Of a DNA stretch of 64,000 bases, positions 1 through 9,760 are shown in pieces; position 1 is the first letter of the stretch, and every line of letters begins with the position of its first letter. Position numbers and translations under genes: made by a program. This DNA comes from Prorocentrum cordatum. Taxonomy: Eukaryota; Sar; Dinophyceae; Prorocentrales; Prorocentraceae. The notes below the pieces were generated by a model. That model did no database searches and had not been told where the DNA came from. It saw nothing but the letters and a program-made list of their open reading frames with translations. Location: the NCBI GenBank assembly GCA_963575745.1, contig CAUYUJ010003683.1, forward strand, positions 1 to 64,000. The letters run 5' to 3'.

Positions 1-1354
1 TGCACCACGGAGGGCATTCGGAAGCAACTCGAAGAACACAGGCGGTGCGGCATTTCCAGCGACGAGGCCGCCAACACGTTCCTGACGCCCTTCAGCGACC
101 AGGAGTCCGGGGTGCAGTATCTCAGCTGCGCGAAGCTTAACACGTGGACGCAGAGCGAGTACGACGGACGGGCGACCGGCAACGGCAAGGTGTCTTTGGA
201 CAACTACAATTTCATGCTCAAGTGCTCGGGCCAGACGGAGGTCGTCGAGTTTATCGCCATGCCGATAGTGCACGGGTTCCAGAAGCGCATGCAGACGGTG
301 TGGGTCTTCCATGACAGCGGGTGAACCCTGGGCCCATCACATGTCGCCATCCTGCCTACCACGCGGCCGAACACTCGGCCTCACTCCTCAAGCTAACATC
401 TTCTGGCCCATATTTGGCCTGAGTCCTCAAGTTCGCTTCTTTTTGGCCCGCTTCTTCTGGCCTCATCTTGGTCGTGCCCGACTCTCGGGGCTGTTTCCAA
501 GTGCAGCGGGTCTTGGCGGGACCCTCCAGGACGTGCGCGCAGACGACGGGGTCGATTTCGAACAGAGCGACTCATTCATCGAGCGGCTGCACGGATGGAT
601 GCACGCGCATTGTTCCGCTGTCGCCAGCGCACTCTCGCTCGACGGCTACGCCTACACCATATACCGTGCTGCGAAGCAGGCTCTGGATGACATCTGTCAG
701 ACCGTGCCGATGCCACAGGTGTTCAAGGCGAAGTTGAATTTCTTTCACAGCGACTTGCTTCGCGGGACGCACCGGGTGCACCGCGGGGCCCAGTTCGCCA
801 GGGGCTATATCGCCCAGCATGCCGCCCAGGGCGGCGGCGGCGCCCTGGCGCCGCTTCCGCCCCTCGATGCCGCTCGCTGGCGTCGCCCCCCCAGTGTCGA
901 CGACGTCACGATGGGCCTCCACAAGGTGCTGCGCCAAATTGACCTTCACTTCGGGTTGTACCGTTTCCACGCAGCCCAGAAGGCCGCAGCCGCCGAGGGC
1001 AATCATCGCTCTGGTGCCGACTGCAGGGGCGTTGGCGGATGTTCGGCGGCCGTTCTGGCAGCTCCCGACGTCGCGGAGGCCGCGGTGAAGGGTCTCACGC
1101 CGTCCGAGCTGATGCGGCAATTTTTGCTCATCCGCGCCCCCAAGGGGCAGACTTTCACGGCGGCGGACGCGAGGCAGTGGCTCCGAAACAAGAGGGATTC
1201 GTGGTACAGGACGGACCTGGCCCAGAAGATATCCGACGGCCTGGCGGCGCTGGTCGCGGCGCATCTCGTCGACAGGGTCGCTGGTGTCGCCGACGCGGGG
1301 GAGTCCACCTCGAGGGCCGAGGCGGCGCCAGGCGGCCTGAGCGTTGTTTTCTAG
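1..1354 (+). CDS. 3' part of unidentified gene, two exons (1-320, 502-1354)
   Basis: The reading frame is open from base 1, so the 5' end lies outside the window. Bases 1-324 encode a varied, protein-like sequence (for example YNFMLKCSGQTEVVEFIAM) that hits a stop just after a GT at 321. Joining 320 to 502 across a GT-AG intron keeps phase exactly and leads into the 502-1354 frame (FIERLHGWMHAHCSAVASAL ... LMRQFLLIRAPKGQTF). The 3' half is helix-rich with a Gly/Ala/Pro stretch in the middle. The join gives about 390 residues in-window. I recognise no family. The splice is inferred; an alternative acceptor at 529 does not fit the phase of the 321 donor. Confidence 0.5.
321..501 (+). other. predicted intron, GT-AG, 181 nt
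   Basis: Starts GTGAACC after exon bases ACAGCGG and ends TTTCCAAG. It is pyrimidine-rich, with repeats of a TTCTGGCC-like word. The heptamer AGCGGGT occurs at both ends (315-321 and 505-511), possibly a duplication left by intron insertion. Confidence 0.4.
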
Positions 1355-1712
1355 CGAATTGGCACTGCCGCGCCCGGGGGCTCGGGGTAGACAGGGGTGG
1401 CCCCGTTCGCTTTCCCTTCTTCATTCCTGGCTGGGTGGGCCCGGGCATGAATTCTCGGCAGCGGGCCCAGTCGCCCGCAGTCGCCCTGCAAATTTCCACG
1501 GGCCCTTGGCGGGAGAGCCCGAGTCACATGCAGACCGAGCGCCCGGGCCCTCGACGGGCGACGGGGGTTCAGTGCGCCCTCGAGGCAAGCGCACGGTCAA
1601 CCCCAAGGGCGAGGGCACGTTCAAGAAGCGCAAGCTCGAGGCCATCTTGGCGGACGCCGACGCCACGGAGGAGCGCAAGCGCTTGCGAGTCAACACGAGC
1701 GAATTTGAGTGA
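1344..1712 (+). CDS. exon-like ORF with basic C-terminus
   Basis: An open frame that ends in a highly charged sequence (FKKRKLEAILADADATEERK), which looks like true coding sequence and a possible nuclear localisation signal. The first third overlaps a copy of the recurrent GGGGTAGAcAGGGGTGGCCCC word at about 1382, and the real exon probably begins near the AG at 1457. It may be the last exon of the preceding gene or a separate small gene. Product unknown. Confidence 0.3.
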   Translation: MFSSELALPRPGARGRQGWPRSLSLLHSWLGGPGHEFSAAGPVARSRPANFHGPLAGEPESHADRAPGPSTGDGGSVRPRGKRTVNPKGEGTFKKRKLEAILADADATEERKRLRVNTSEFE

Positions 1713-1764
1713 TGAGGGGGGCGCCTTGGACCGGGGCGCATTCCGGCCGTCAGCCGACCTCCGC

Positions 1765-2870
1765 GCATCAGAACCTCATGGATGGTTGGGATCTCGTGGA
1801 TGGCTGATATTTCTGAGCGCCTCTTGGGCGCCTTTTGGGATTTAATGGAATCCTCTTGGGGGCTCTTGAGGTCAGTATCGGGCCTGTTGGGAGTTTTCTG
1901 GGAGCCTCTTGGGGGTTTGTGGGAGCCTGAGGTTTCTTGGGCGCCTTTTGGGGCTTCTTGAGGCCACAGGGGATTATTAGAGGGCTCTCTAATCTCCAGG
2001 GACCCCCAGTGGATCCCAAAAGGCACCCAAAAAGAGTCACACAGGCGCATATACTTTGTATCTCTAAGGGTGCCCTCAAGGAGCCCTGCTGGGTCCCTTT
2101 CGGAGCCCCCTGGAACCTGTTTCAGAGAGTTCCCGAGATTTTCCGAATCCCCAAAGAGCTCACCAGGAATCCAAGAAGGCCCAATGAGGGCCCCCCAGTA
2201 GATCCCAAAAGCATCCAAAAAGAGGTACACTCTTGCATATACTTTGTGCCTCTTTGGGGGGGCTCTCTTGGAGATCTCTCAGACCTTCCTGGGATCCTGT
2301 CGGAGCCCTCGGAGCCCTGCTAAAGGGAGCTCCCGAGACTTTCCGAACCGAATACCCGAGGAGCCGCAAAGGAAATCCAAGAAGGCCCCACGAGGTTCAC
2401 CAGGGGGCCACAAAATATACCGCAAAACAAAAACACACTCGCGCAGGGTCATATCCAGGGTGCGTGTTGATTCGAAGCTCTCGCGCCATGCCAGCGGCAG
2501 CCGCGGTGCCACTGCGCACTCGCGCTCCATTAGCTCATAATCAGCACCATGCATCGTCCGAGGGAGACGGAGCGCTTCCGGGGTTGCCTCGAGTTACGCC
2601 CTGGCTCTGTTATATCCTTTCATTTACATATGTTGCAGTGGCACGTGATTTTGCGTGTGACCTCCTCCCAGTGCAGAGTGCGTAGGCGTTGCGCCCGTGA
2701 GTGGGGGCACTGGCTCGTGAGGAGCGGATAGTTGAGAGGTCCGCGCCCGGGGTTGCCCCGCGGGCGGCCGCGGGCACAGTCGAAGCGCATCTTTGCCCGT
2801 CTCTCCTTTCTTCTTCCTCGTATCATTGAAAACCCTCGTTCCTGTCTACTTCTGCATGTGTTGTAGTCTG
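1765..2870 (+). repeat. dispersed repeat family A, copy 1 (long)
   Basis: Starts near CTCATGGATGGTTGGGATCT, runs through GCCTCTTGGGCGCC words, CCCAAAAGGCACCCAAAAAG and an A-rich spot (2425-2440), and ends in a tail with a hairpin core variant (2579-2591), TTATATCCTTTCATTTACAT and a GC-rich end. Further copies lie at 42958-43830, 59181-60330 and 62165-62815. Tail-only or head-only pieces occur at 27000-27420, 34335-34480 and 39740-39850. No protein of its own was recognised. Confidence 0.8.
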
Positions 2871-2978
2871 GCTTTATCTGCATGTATTTGATCCCTCAGC
2901 CTTATATCTTTTCTTTTTGCAATTATTTGCTGTTATCGAGTACCGCATTTAATGATTGGGATCCATCGCGCCCGACGC

Positions 2979-3193
2979 CGTCGCAACCGTCATCGTCGTC
3001 TTCGTCGCGATTGCCGTCGTCATCGTCATCGCCATTGTCACCGCGGCCATCGTCGTCGGCATAGTCGCCGTCGCGGGGCCGTCGCCGTCGCAACCGCCAT
3101 CGTCGTCTTCGTCGCGGTTGCCGTCGTCATCGCCATCGCCGCTGTCACCGCGGCCGTCGTAATCGGCATAGTCGCCGTCGCAGGGCCGTCGCC
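2979..3193 (+). repeat. tandem repeat, two units of about 107 bp
   Basis: Two near-identical units built of GTC/ATC/GCC triplets (2980-3086, 3087-3193). Frames across it predict strings of Val/Ile/Ala, which I read as triplet-repeat artefacts and not membrane segments. Confidence 0.7.
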
Positions 3194-3930
3194 GTCACGT
3201 TGTTGTCCTCGTCGTGCAATCGCCCCCATCTGTTCTCGCCTGAGACAATTCCGCCTTGGGCGGTCCCGGGAATCTCCGAGACCCACGGGCTCTATAGGGC
3301 GGGTGGGAGGGCGACTGGCGGGAGTTCCCCTGGTTGGGAAAACGAGGACGGGGGGCCGGGACCTGGACGGACCTGGAGGATCTCTGGTGAGGAATCAATG
3401 AATCAATCTGGCCCAGGTTCACCATCGCCGTTGTGGACGGACCCGGGGGGGCCCGGGGATCCTCGTGACCCTCCGCCAGTGTCGTCGGCGCGTTCATCTT
3501 CGTCGTCGCTGTCCTTCGTCGTGGCGGGGTGCTCTGGGTAGGGAGGGGTGGACCCTTTAAGTTGCCCCATCTGCCGAAGATTCAATCGCGCGGCGTCCGG
3601 GGCTGCCCCGAGTTGCGCCCCTGTGCTCTCGCTGCAGCGGGGGGCTCGGGGTTGAGGGGTGGGCTCGTCCACGCCGCGGGAATCCCAGTCAGACGCAGGA
3701 GACCATGCGAGGAGGGTCTCTGGTGGAGAATGCGGCCTAGATCTTCTCCGCCGCGCGGCGGTTAATCCTCCCCCCATCCAGGGGCGGTGCGGGCCCGCTG
3801 GCTCGCCGGCTCGCTGAACGGTTCCGAGGTGCTTTGGGAATCGTCGCGACCCTTGGTTTTTGGGAGAGCGGAGAGTTACGCTCGCCGCCGCCGTCGCCGT
3901 CGCCGCCGTCGCCGCCATCGCCGTCGCCGT
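3194..3930 (+). other. intergenic stretch without a convincing gene
   Basis: Holds one copy of the GGGTAGgGAGGGGTGG word (about 3535), one hairpin core with a CTG loop (3598-3610) and GCC/GTC triplets. I see no ORF with gene-like composition. Confidence 0.5.
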
Positions 3931-3933
3931 CGT

Positions 3934-4118
3934 TTATCTGCCTTCCCCAGACCCTTCTCAAGGCGGCTAGCATGGGGCCTTTTCCTGCAACGCCGCCGGC
4001 CGGGCGATTGCCGCAGAGACAGCTTCGTTTATCTGCCTTCCCCAGGCCCTTCTCAAGGCGGCTAGCACGGGGCCTTTTCCTGCAACGTCGCCGGCCGCGC
4101 GATTGCCGCAGAGACAGC
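3934..4118 (+). repeat. tandem duplication, about 92-bp unit
   Basis: Two copies of a unit starting TTTATCTGCCTTCCCCAG and ending GCAGAGACAGCTTC, differing by a few bases. The unit carries a CCCCAG splice-acceptor-like end. Confidence 0.7.
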
Positions 4119-4357
4119 TTCCCGCTTGGCGTTGTTTCCACAACTCGCGCAAGCGCGTTTGTCGTGATCTCGGCGACCCCCGGAACGTCCGCCCGGCTAG
4201 CCTGGCGCCGAAGAGAGCGCGCCTGCAGGAGTCGGCGCCGGCGTGTCTTCCAGCCACACTGCCGGCGCGGACGTCCATCAGGGATTCTCGCTGCGGTGCT
4301 GGCCCCACTGGCGACGGCGCCGAGGACGGGCACGGCGGGGCCAAATCGCCGCCGATT
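4103..4357 (+). CDS. exon-like ORF, product unknown
   Basis: Frame encodes CFHNSRKRVCRDLGDPRNVR and then a basic, Pro/Ala-rich stretch before running into pyrimidine-rich repeated DNA (4355 on) that looks intronic. No start or clear splice donor could be fixed. Confidence 0.25.
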
Positions 4358-4680
4358 CTCCAACCTCCTCCCCCGCCCCTTCCCCATTCCTCGTGCCCGA
4401 TTCTCCAACCTCCTCCCCCGCCCCTTCCCCTTTCCTCGTGCCCTGCCCTGGCCGCTGCCGCTGTCATGGCCGCTGCCGCTGCCCTGGCCGCTGCCGCTGC
4501 CTTGACCGCTGCTACCGCTCAGGAAGACAAGTGGGCTGCGCGCCTCGCTGCTGGCCCCGCCCCTTCCCCTTTCCTCGTGCCCTGCCCTGGCCGCTGCCGC
4601 TGCCCTGGCCGCTGCCGCTGCCTTGACCGCTGCTACCGCTCAGGAAGACAAGTGGGCTGCGCGCCTCGCTGCTGGTCGCG
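4355..4680 (+). repeat. tandem duplications across an intron-like 3' end
   Basis: CCTCCCCCGCCCCTTCCCC units recur three times, and a segment ending in an acceptor-like CTACCGCTCAG followed by GAAGACAAGTGGGCTGCG is present twice (starting about 4502 and 4621). The copied piece spans what looks like an intron/exon boundary. Confidence 0.6.
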
Positions 4681-4841
4681 CCCTGCCCATGCTTCGCTGC
4701 GTGCGGGCGATCGGACTGCTGGACCCAGCGCCGCCCCCTATTCCGCGGGAAGCCCGGCTGTCGCCCGCGGCTGGGCTCATCGCGCGCCGCGGCGACGAGG
4801 CGCCCCCGGGCGTCACGCAGAACCGAGGGTCCCCTTGTTTT

Positions 4842-5165
<324 letters not shown>

Positions 5166-5182
5166 TCCACCTGCTTGCGCAG

Positions 5183-5768
5183 GTGGTGTTCATCGTGGAC
5201 ACTTTCTCCAAGCGCAGGACTGCGATGTGCGACGTTGTGCCCCTCTCCGCTACCTCGTGCAAGTCGGCGCCCGCTGACGCCACCCACGTTCTTCAGCGCC
5301 GAAGGATGGCGACGTGCTGCGCGTCGGAGCTCTTCGAGGTCGGCGCGACTCATCGCGTCGTAGGTTTCAGGGGCGACACGGTGTACCTGCAGCGCCTTCT
5401 GGAGAACCCCGTCCAGGGCGGAGGAGCGGGAGGCGGGCTCTCCCGGGGTTGCCCCGAGTTGCCCGCGGACCTGTTGGACGTTATGGAAGAGCTCGCCCAG
5501 GCAGCGGCGCGTCAGAAGCGCGGGGTCCCAGCTGCTGACGCGCCTGCTGCTCCTGTCGTGGCGCCGCCTTGCGGCCGCGAGCTGCGGGTGTGGCCGCGGG
5601 AGGCACTGGCGCATAAAGAGGGCGGCCATCGCGTCGTTGTCCGTTCTCGTGCTCCATTGCACCAGGCCTTTTCGTCTCGACGTCAGTTCCGTATACTGCA
5701 ATACCTGCGCGAAGCAGTCCAGGATGCGCAGGTGGCGAGTGAGGCACGCCGACATCTCGCGGGCCTAG
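5183..5768 (+). CDS. possible exon, coding strand not settled
   Basis: After the acceptor-like GCGCAG the + frame is open (VVFIVDTFSKRRTAMCDVV ...), but it includes a hairpin repeat (5444-5456). The opposite strand is also open over 5117-5755 with reasonable composition. All neighbours read +, so + is preferred, weakly. Product unknown. Confidence 0.25.
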
Positions 5769-6624
5769 CGGGACAAATACTACGTCCATCACGTCATGCG
5801 TTTCCACGTGGCCAAGTACGGCACGTGCTACGCCACGCTGGGCTGGCTGGCGCAGCTCCTCCAGTCCTTCTACGAGACGTTCAACATGCGCGAGACGAGG
5901 CGCCGCCTGCTGGAGGTGTACACGGCCCCAGCTCTCAGCATTGCCACGCTGGGAGGTGTGCCAGACCCCCTGGACCTGGCGTCCGATATCTCGGCGATCC
6001 CGAGTCGCCAGGCGCTGGTGGGCATTGTCGTCAAGAGTTCCCGGCCTTTGCTGACGCACGTCGTCGACCTCATCGTCGAACGCCAGCTCATCTACAATGC
6101 TTCCGTCATCCGCGGCGACGCCCACAATAACATTGCCTCGAGAGTATACGTGGAGGCGGATGCCGGGGATACGCCAGGCAAGTTCAAGAATAACCCGTTT
6201 ACTGCTTTGCAGGCGAGGGCGCCCTTGCCTTGGTCTCCCTCCCTTCATGTCCCCGACTCTGTTTCTGTCTCCAAGTTCAAGATTAACCCGTTTACTGTTT
6301 TGCAGGCGAGGGCGCTCTTGCCTTGTACCCTGTTTCTCTTTGTCTCTGTCTGTCTGATTGTCTGTGTCTCTGTCCGCGCATATGTCCCCGCGCGTGCCAG
6401 GCGTGGTGCGGCGTGGACGGCAGCCTGCTGCGCCCCCCCCCCGGCTGTTGGCCGGGGAGTCCTTCCAAGAGCAGCGGAGCGACATAGTTTCGCTCTTACG
6501 CCGCGCTCGGAGCGCCAGGCAGCACATGGGCATGTCCATTGCGGAGTCCAGACCTGCCGCGCACACAGCGGCATCCCGGAAATCGCCGAACGTTTCCCAG
6601 TCGTCTGTCGGACCAGAGTTCTGA
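5769..6624 (+). CDS. unidentified gene, exons 5769-6177 and 6401-6624
   Basis: The frame opens just after a stop at 5766-5768 (an acceptor-like CCTAG) with RDKYYVHHVMRF; the first Met is at 5796. From that Met the joined product is 201 residues. The N-terminal 127 residues are varied and helix-rich (YATLGWLAQLLQSFYETF, LLTHVVDLIVERQLIYNA). Removing a GC-AG intron at 6178-6400 keeps phase exactly and leads to a basic, Ser-rich tail ending SSVGPEF. A 3'-flank hairpin core starts 37 nt after the stop. No family recognised. Confidence 0.5.
6178..6400 (+). other. predicted GC-AG intron with flanking direct repeat
   Basis: Junctions read CCAG|GCAAGT and CCAG|GCGTGG. The heptamer GCCAGGC is present at both junctions (6173-6179, 6396-6402). 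GC donors are common in dinoflagellates. Inside, about 90 bp starting AAGTTCAAGA and including an internal TTTGCAG is tandemly duplicated (6180-6269, 6270-6360). Confidence 0.55.
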
Positions 6625-6820
6625 TCAGTCGGATCGTTTTGCGTCGGGGCGTGGCGCTTCCGGGGTTGCCCCGAGTTGCGCCCTCGCTCTCTATACATCC
6701 TTGCCGAGCGTTTCCCAGTCGTCTGTCGGGCCCGAGTTCTGAACAGTCGGATCGTTTTGCGTCGGGGCGTGGCGGTTCCGGGGTTGCCCCGAGTTGCGCC
6801 CTCGCTCTCTATATATCCTT
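6594..6820 (+). repeat. 117-bp tandem duplication of a gene end plus 3' flank
   Basis: Two units (from about 6594 and 6711) each contain CCCAGTCGTCTGTCGG, the stop context GAGTTCTGA, a CGGATCGTTTTGCGTCGGGG word, the hairpin core and CCCTCGCTCTCTATA. The unit joins the last codons to the hairpin, tying the hairpin to the 3' end of the gene. Confidence 0.8.
6661..6673 (+). promoter_or_regulatory. 3'-flank hairpin element (type copy)
   Basis: Core CGGGG-TTG-CCCCG, 37 nt after the stop at 6624. Flanks give an outer stem, GGCGC before and GCGCC after, with TTC and AGTT as internal loop sides. About 35 copies are in the window. Role is unknown; 3'-end processing, termination or a repeat terminus are possible. 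Confidence 0.55.
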
Positions 6821-6829
6821 TTTGCTTTT

Positions 6830-7500
6830 GTAACATTGGCGGGCGTAGTCAACGCATGGCGTCGATCGCCGCTCCTCATTACCCTGTGCCTCTGACCACT
6901 CCTAAATGAAGGGAGCCAAAAGGGGGGCTTGGACGTTCTGGGGCATTCGTTTTAGGGCATCTTTGGGATTAGGTACGGGGGAGGAGGAGGACAGCTACAT
7001 GGGCGCGCTGGCGCCTCCGCCGCCCCTCTTGCAGCTGCGCGCAGGCGCGCTGCCCTGCAGTGCGGGATGCCTGCCAGGACGGGCGCTGCTTGGCGTGCGC
7101 GCGTTTTTTTTGCGAGGGTGGCGCGCGCACTATGCGTCTTGTACTAGCGCCCAAGTAGCCCTTTTTTGAGGGGCTGGCGGTTCGGAGGAGGAGGAATTTA
7201 TTATCGTCTTCTCGTGGCCGATCCGAAAGCTTGCACAGAAGTTTTACGATTTAGCTCACGTTTGCGTTCGCTTCCTGGGTCAGTTCGTCAACGCCCCCAC
7301 AACCTCCTCTCCCTGCCCCCGTTGTCGACCGCGTTCGGGAGCTCGTATCGGGCCTTGCGTCAAAATCAGCTCGTATCGGGCTTTGCGTCGCTATGATTTG
7401 CTGCGGCGGAGGCTCGGGGTAGAGAGGGGCGGCTCCTTTGCGTCGTTGGTTTTGTCCAAGTTCCGATCAATCGGATTGATCTGCCCAGGTGACGATCTGA
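6830..7500 (+). other. intergenic or intronic stretch, no clear gene
   Basis: Contains a GGGGTAGAGAGGGGCGG word (about 7414) followed some 70 nt later by an acceptor-like ATCTGCCCAG (7478-7488). A small frame at 6906-7169 is open, but nothing supports it as a gene. Confidence 0.4.
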
Positions 7501-8481
7501 CGCATCTGCCGATGCGCGCTTGCCCGGCTCCGCGCGTCTGCGGGCGGGTTGCATGAGGTTGGCCACGCCACGGATTCTTATGGGAAACACCGCCTCCTAT
7601 GGCAGTCTGTCTACGATGAGGTGTGGCACGATCAGAAGGTACCTGGGGGTCCCTGGCCTTCCCGTGTGCCTGCTCTCCCTCGTTCCTTCTCTCGCTCCTC
7701 CTGCGTCCTCTTATCAGAAGGTACCTGGGGGTCCCTGGCCTTCCCGTGTGCCTGCTCTCCCTCGTTCCTTCTCTCGCTCCTCCTGCGTCCTCTTATTCTG
7801 TCGCCTCTCCTCGACTTCCCCTCGCCTTCCCGCCAGGTTCGCAGCGCGGGCTGCACGCCCAGAGGCCCTGTGGCTCGCGTGCAAGTGTACGGCGGCGTTC
7901 CACTTGCAGACGCCACGCTCATCACTGGCGACCCCCGGCACGACTGCATAAACATCAGGCGAGCCCTCTCCACGATGTCAGCCGACTTCCGCTGCATGTA
8001 CCACGATCATTGCGACGCCATGAACCGGCTTAGCGCCCCTGCGCGGCCAATTGGCCTGGCTGCCGGCGCGGCTCCTCGCGCCGCGGACGGGGCCGCAGCG
8101 TTGGGCGCCGAGGTGGCCGACCTCCTCCGCGCTGCGATTGTCCGCGGCAAGTCTTCGTTTGATGCCGCCGTTGCCGCGGATCCGCCCGCTGCGGGGCGTT
8201 TGCGCGCCTTCCCGGCACGCGCGGACGCCAGGACGCATCCGGTTTGGAAGCGATCCTTCTCTGCAGTCCCCCCCCGCGGCGTACTTGCCCGCCTCGCGCG
8301 CTGGCTGAACTGCGACCTCCACGGCGCCAGCGGGTTCTTCAATTACGACAGTCGCAGGGAGCCACCGCCTCAAGATCGGGCCGCGGATCGGCGTCGTCGG
8401 CTGCCCGATGTGAATCGCCGGGGCGCCCGATGTGGATCGCTGGTAGAAGAGGCGAGGGAAGAAGATGCGAGGGGTGAATGA
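7501..8481 (+). CDS. unidentified gene, exons 7501-7638 and 7837-8481, 5' incomplete
   Basis: The frame opens after a TGA at 7498 and has no early ATG, so an upstream exon is likely. Exon one encodes HEVGHATDSYGKHRLLWQSV. An in-phase GT-AG intron leads to CINIRRALSTMSADFRCMYH, then Ala-rich helices and a basic, charged tail ending EEDARGE. Length about 260 residues. HEVGH resembles a zinc-protease HExxH signature by chance (the second His would be at HEVGH), but nothing else supports a peptidase. Unrecognised. Confidence 0.45.
   Translation, partial: RICRCALARLRASAGGLHEVGHATDSYGKHRLLWQSVYDEVWHDQKVPGGPWPSRVPALPRSFSRSSCVLLSEGTWGSLAFPCACSPSFLLSLLLRPLILSPLLDFPSPSRQVRSAGCTPRGPVARVQVYGGVPLADATLITGDPRHDCINIRRALSTMSADFRCMYHDHCDAMNRLSAPARPIGLAAGAAPRAADGAAALGAEVADLLRAAIVRGKSSFDAAVAADPPAAGRLRAFPARADARTHPVWKRSFSAVPPRGVLARLARWLNCDLHGASGFFNYDSRREPPPQDRAADRRRRLPDVNRRGARCGSLVEEAREEDARGE
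7639..7836 (+). other. predicted GT-AG intron built on an 81-bp tandem duplication
   Basis: Junctions are CAGAAG|GTACCT and CGCCAG|GTTCGC, with AGGT at both. The first 160 nt are two identical 81-bp units (7636-7716, 7717-7797), and the second unit begins again with CAGAAGGTACC, so a decoy donor and acceptor exist inside. Confidence 0.5.
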
Positions 8482-9225
8482 TGATGGCGACTGCGCGGGC
8501 AATGATAATCATGGCGTTGATGACGCTGGCGACGATGGCGACGGCGAGGGCGGGGCAAGATGCGGGCGGGGTTGGCCAGTAGGAGGAGGAGGAGGAGGAG
8601 GAGGTAGGGGCGCCCCATCGAGGTTTCGAGGGGAGATCACCGCGGTGTACAACTGGTACAAGATCGGCAGGCGCGAGGGAGCGGCCCGCCGCCCCCGCTG
8701 CAAGCGCATCCGGCGGCTGCCCGTCTCTGGCGCGGCCCGGCCGGCGGTCGGGCGGCCCGCTCGCCCGCCCCGATCTTGCGCGACGCAGAAGGTCGCCAAT
8801 CACTACAGGCGCACGTCTTCCAGTCGCCCCTACCGCATTCCTGACTCCTGTTTTCCGAATCGCCCCATCTGCGAGGCGTCTACAGGCGCGCATCTTCCAG
8901 TCGCCCCTTCCCCATTCCTGGCGCGCATCTTCCAGTCGCCCCTTCCCCATTCCTGCCTCCCGTTTTCTGAATCGCCCCATTTGCGAGGCGTCTGCGGCTA
9001 CATCTGCGCCAGGAAGGTCTCTGGAATTGGAGGCGCGTCTGTCTTGCCATTCGGAGGGCTGGCATATGATGAGCGGCTTCGCCGGCGCCGCGGTGCCTCA
9101 TATCCTCCCATGCTCTTAATCTTTCCTCTCCTCTTTTCATTTCTTTTCCTATATCCTTCCTTTCTCCATGCTCTTAATCTTTCCTCTCCTCTTTTCATTT
9201 CTTTTCCTATATCCTTCCTTTCTCC
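8482..9225 (+). repeat. pyrimidine-rich duplicated DNA
   Basis: Includes GGA triplets at 8580-8605, a partial duplication of CTTCCAGTCGCCCC / GAATCGCCCCAT words (8815-8990) and two 58-bp units of CTTAATCTTTCCTCTCC (9108-9225). No credible gene is seen. Confidence 0.6.
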
Positions 9226-9467
9226 ATGCGGCGCCGGTCGGGGCAGGAGGGCGCTCCGAGGGCGGAGCTAGCGGGCCCGTGCAGACTGGCACCGTGGCAG
9301 TGGAGCGCGCCCGCTCCTTATAGCCTGATCGGTGCTTTTGCTTTAATCTGGGCGTTCGCATTCATCGCGACAGCGGTCGATGTCGGCGCCCAAGTCGCGA
9401 TCAGCGTTGCGTCCCGGCAGCCCCATCCGCGATCCAGCCGCCGCGGTCTGCTCGCGTCGCTCCTGCA

Positions 9468-9728
9468 GAGGTGTGGGGCGCTCTCCTGGCGTACTTCCCA
9501 GGCGTATCCAGATTCTTCTCGCGAGAATATGCCGAGTTCCTCATTGACCTCGGTTTCGTGCGCATGATCCGCAATCACTTTTGCAGTTCCCGCGATCCCT
9601 CGTGGGCGTGTGACGACCCCTTGTTCGCCACCCGGGTCGAGTCACTCCTCGCGGTCGCGCGCGCGATGCAGGGCACCCCGTCGCTCTGGGATCTCTTGCT
9701 GCAGAGCTGCAACGGAGGGGTTTTGTAG
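9468..9728 (+). CDS. small exon or gene, about 86 residues, unidentified
   Basis: Follows an acceptor-like GCTCCTGCAG. The frame encodes GALLAYFPGVSRFFSREYAE and RMIRNHFCSSRDPSWACDDP, ending LLLQSCNGGVL. The composition is varied and gene-like, with two Cys near the middle. It has no ATG at its start, so it is probably a 3' exon. It stops 32 nt before the next gene. Confidence 0.4.
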   Translation, partial: EVWGALLAYFPGVSRFFSREYAEFLIDLGFVRMIRNHFCSSRDPSWACDDPLFATRVESLLAVARAMQGTPSLWDLLLQSCNGGVL

Positions 9729-9760
9729 AACCGCGGTCGGAACAGGAGCTGCGCGGGTTC

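Noticed and set aside
2952-3401. Hydrophobic Val/Ile/Ala frames resembling membrane proteins
   Set aside because: Product of GTC/ATC triplet repeats in every frame.
7549-7563. HEVGH as a metalloprotease active site
   Set aside because: No third ligand, no Met-turn and the exon is only 46 codons; chance match likely.
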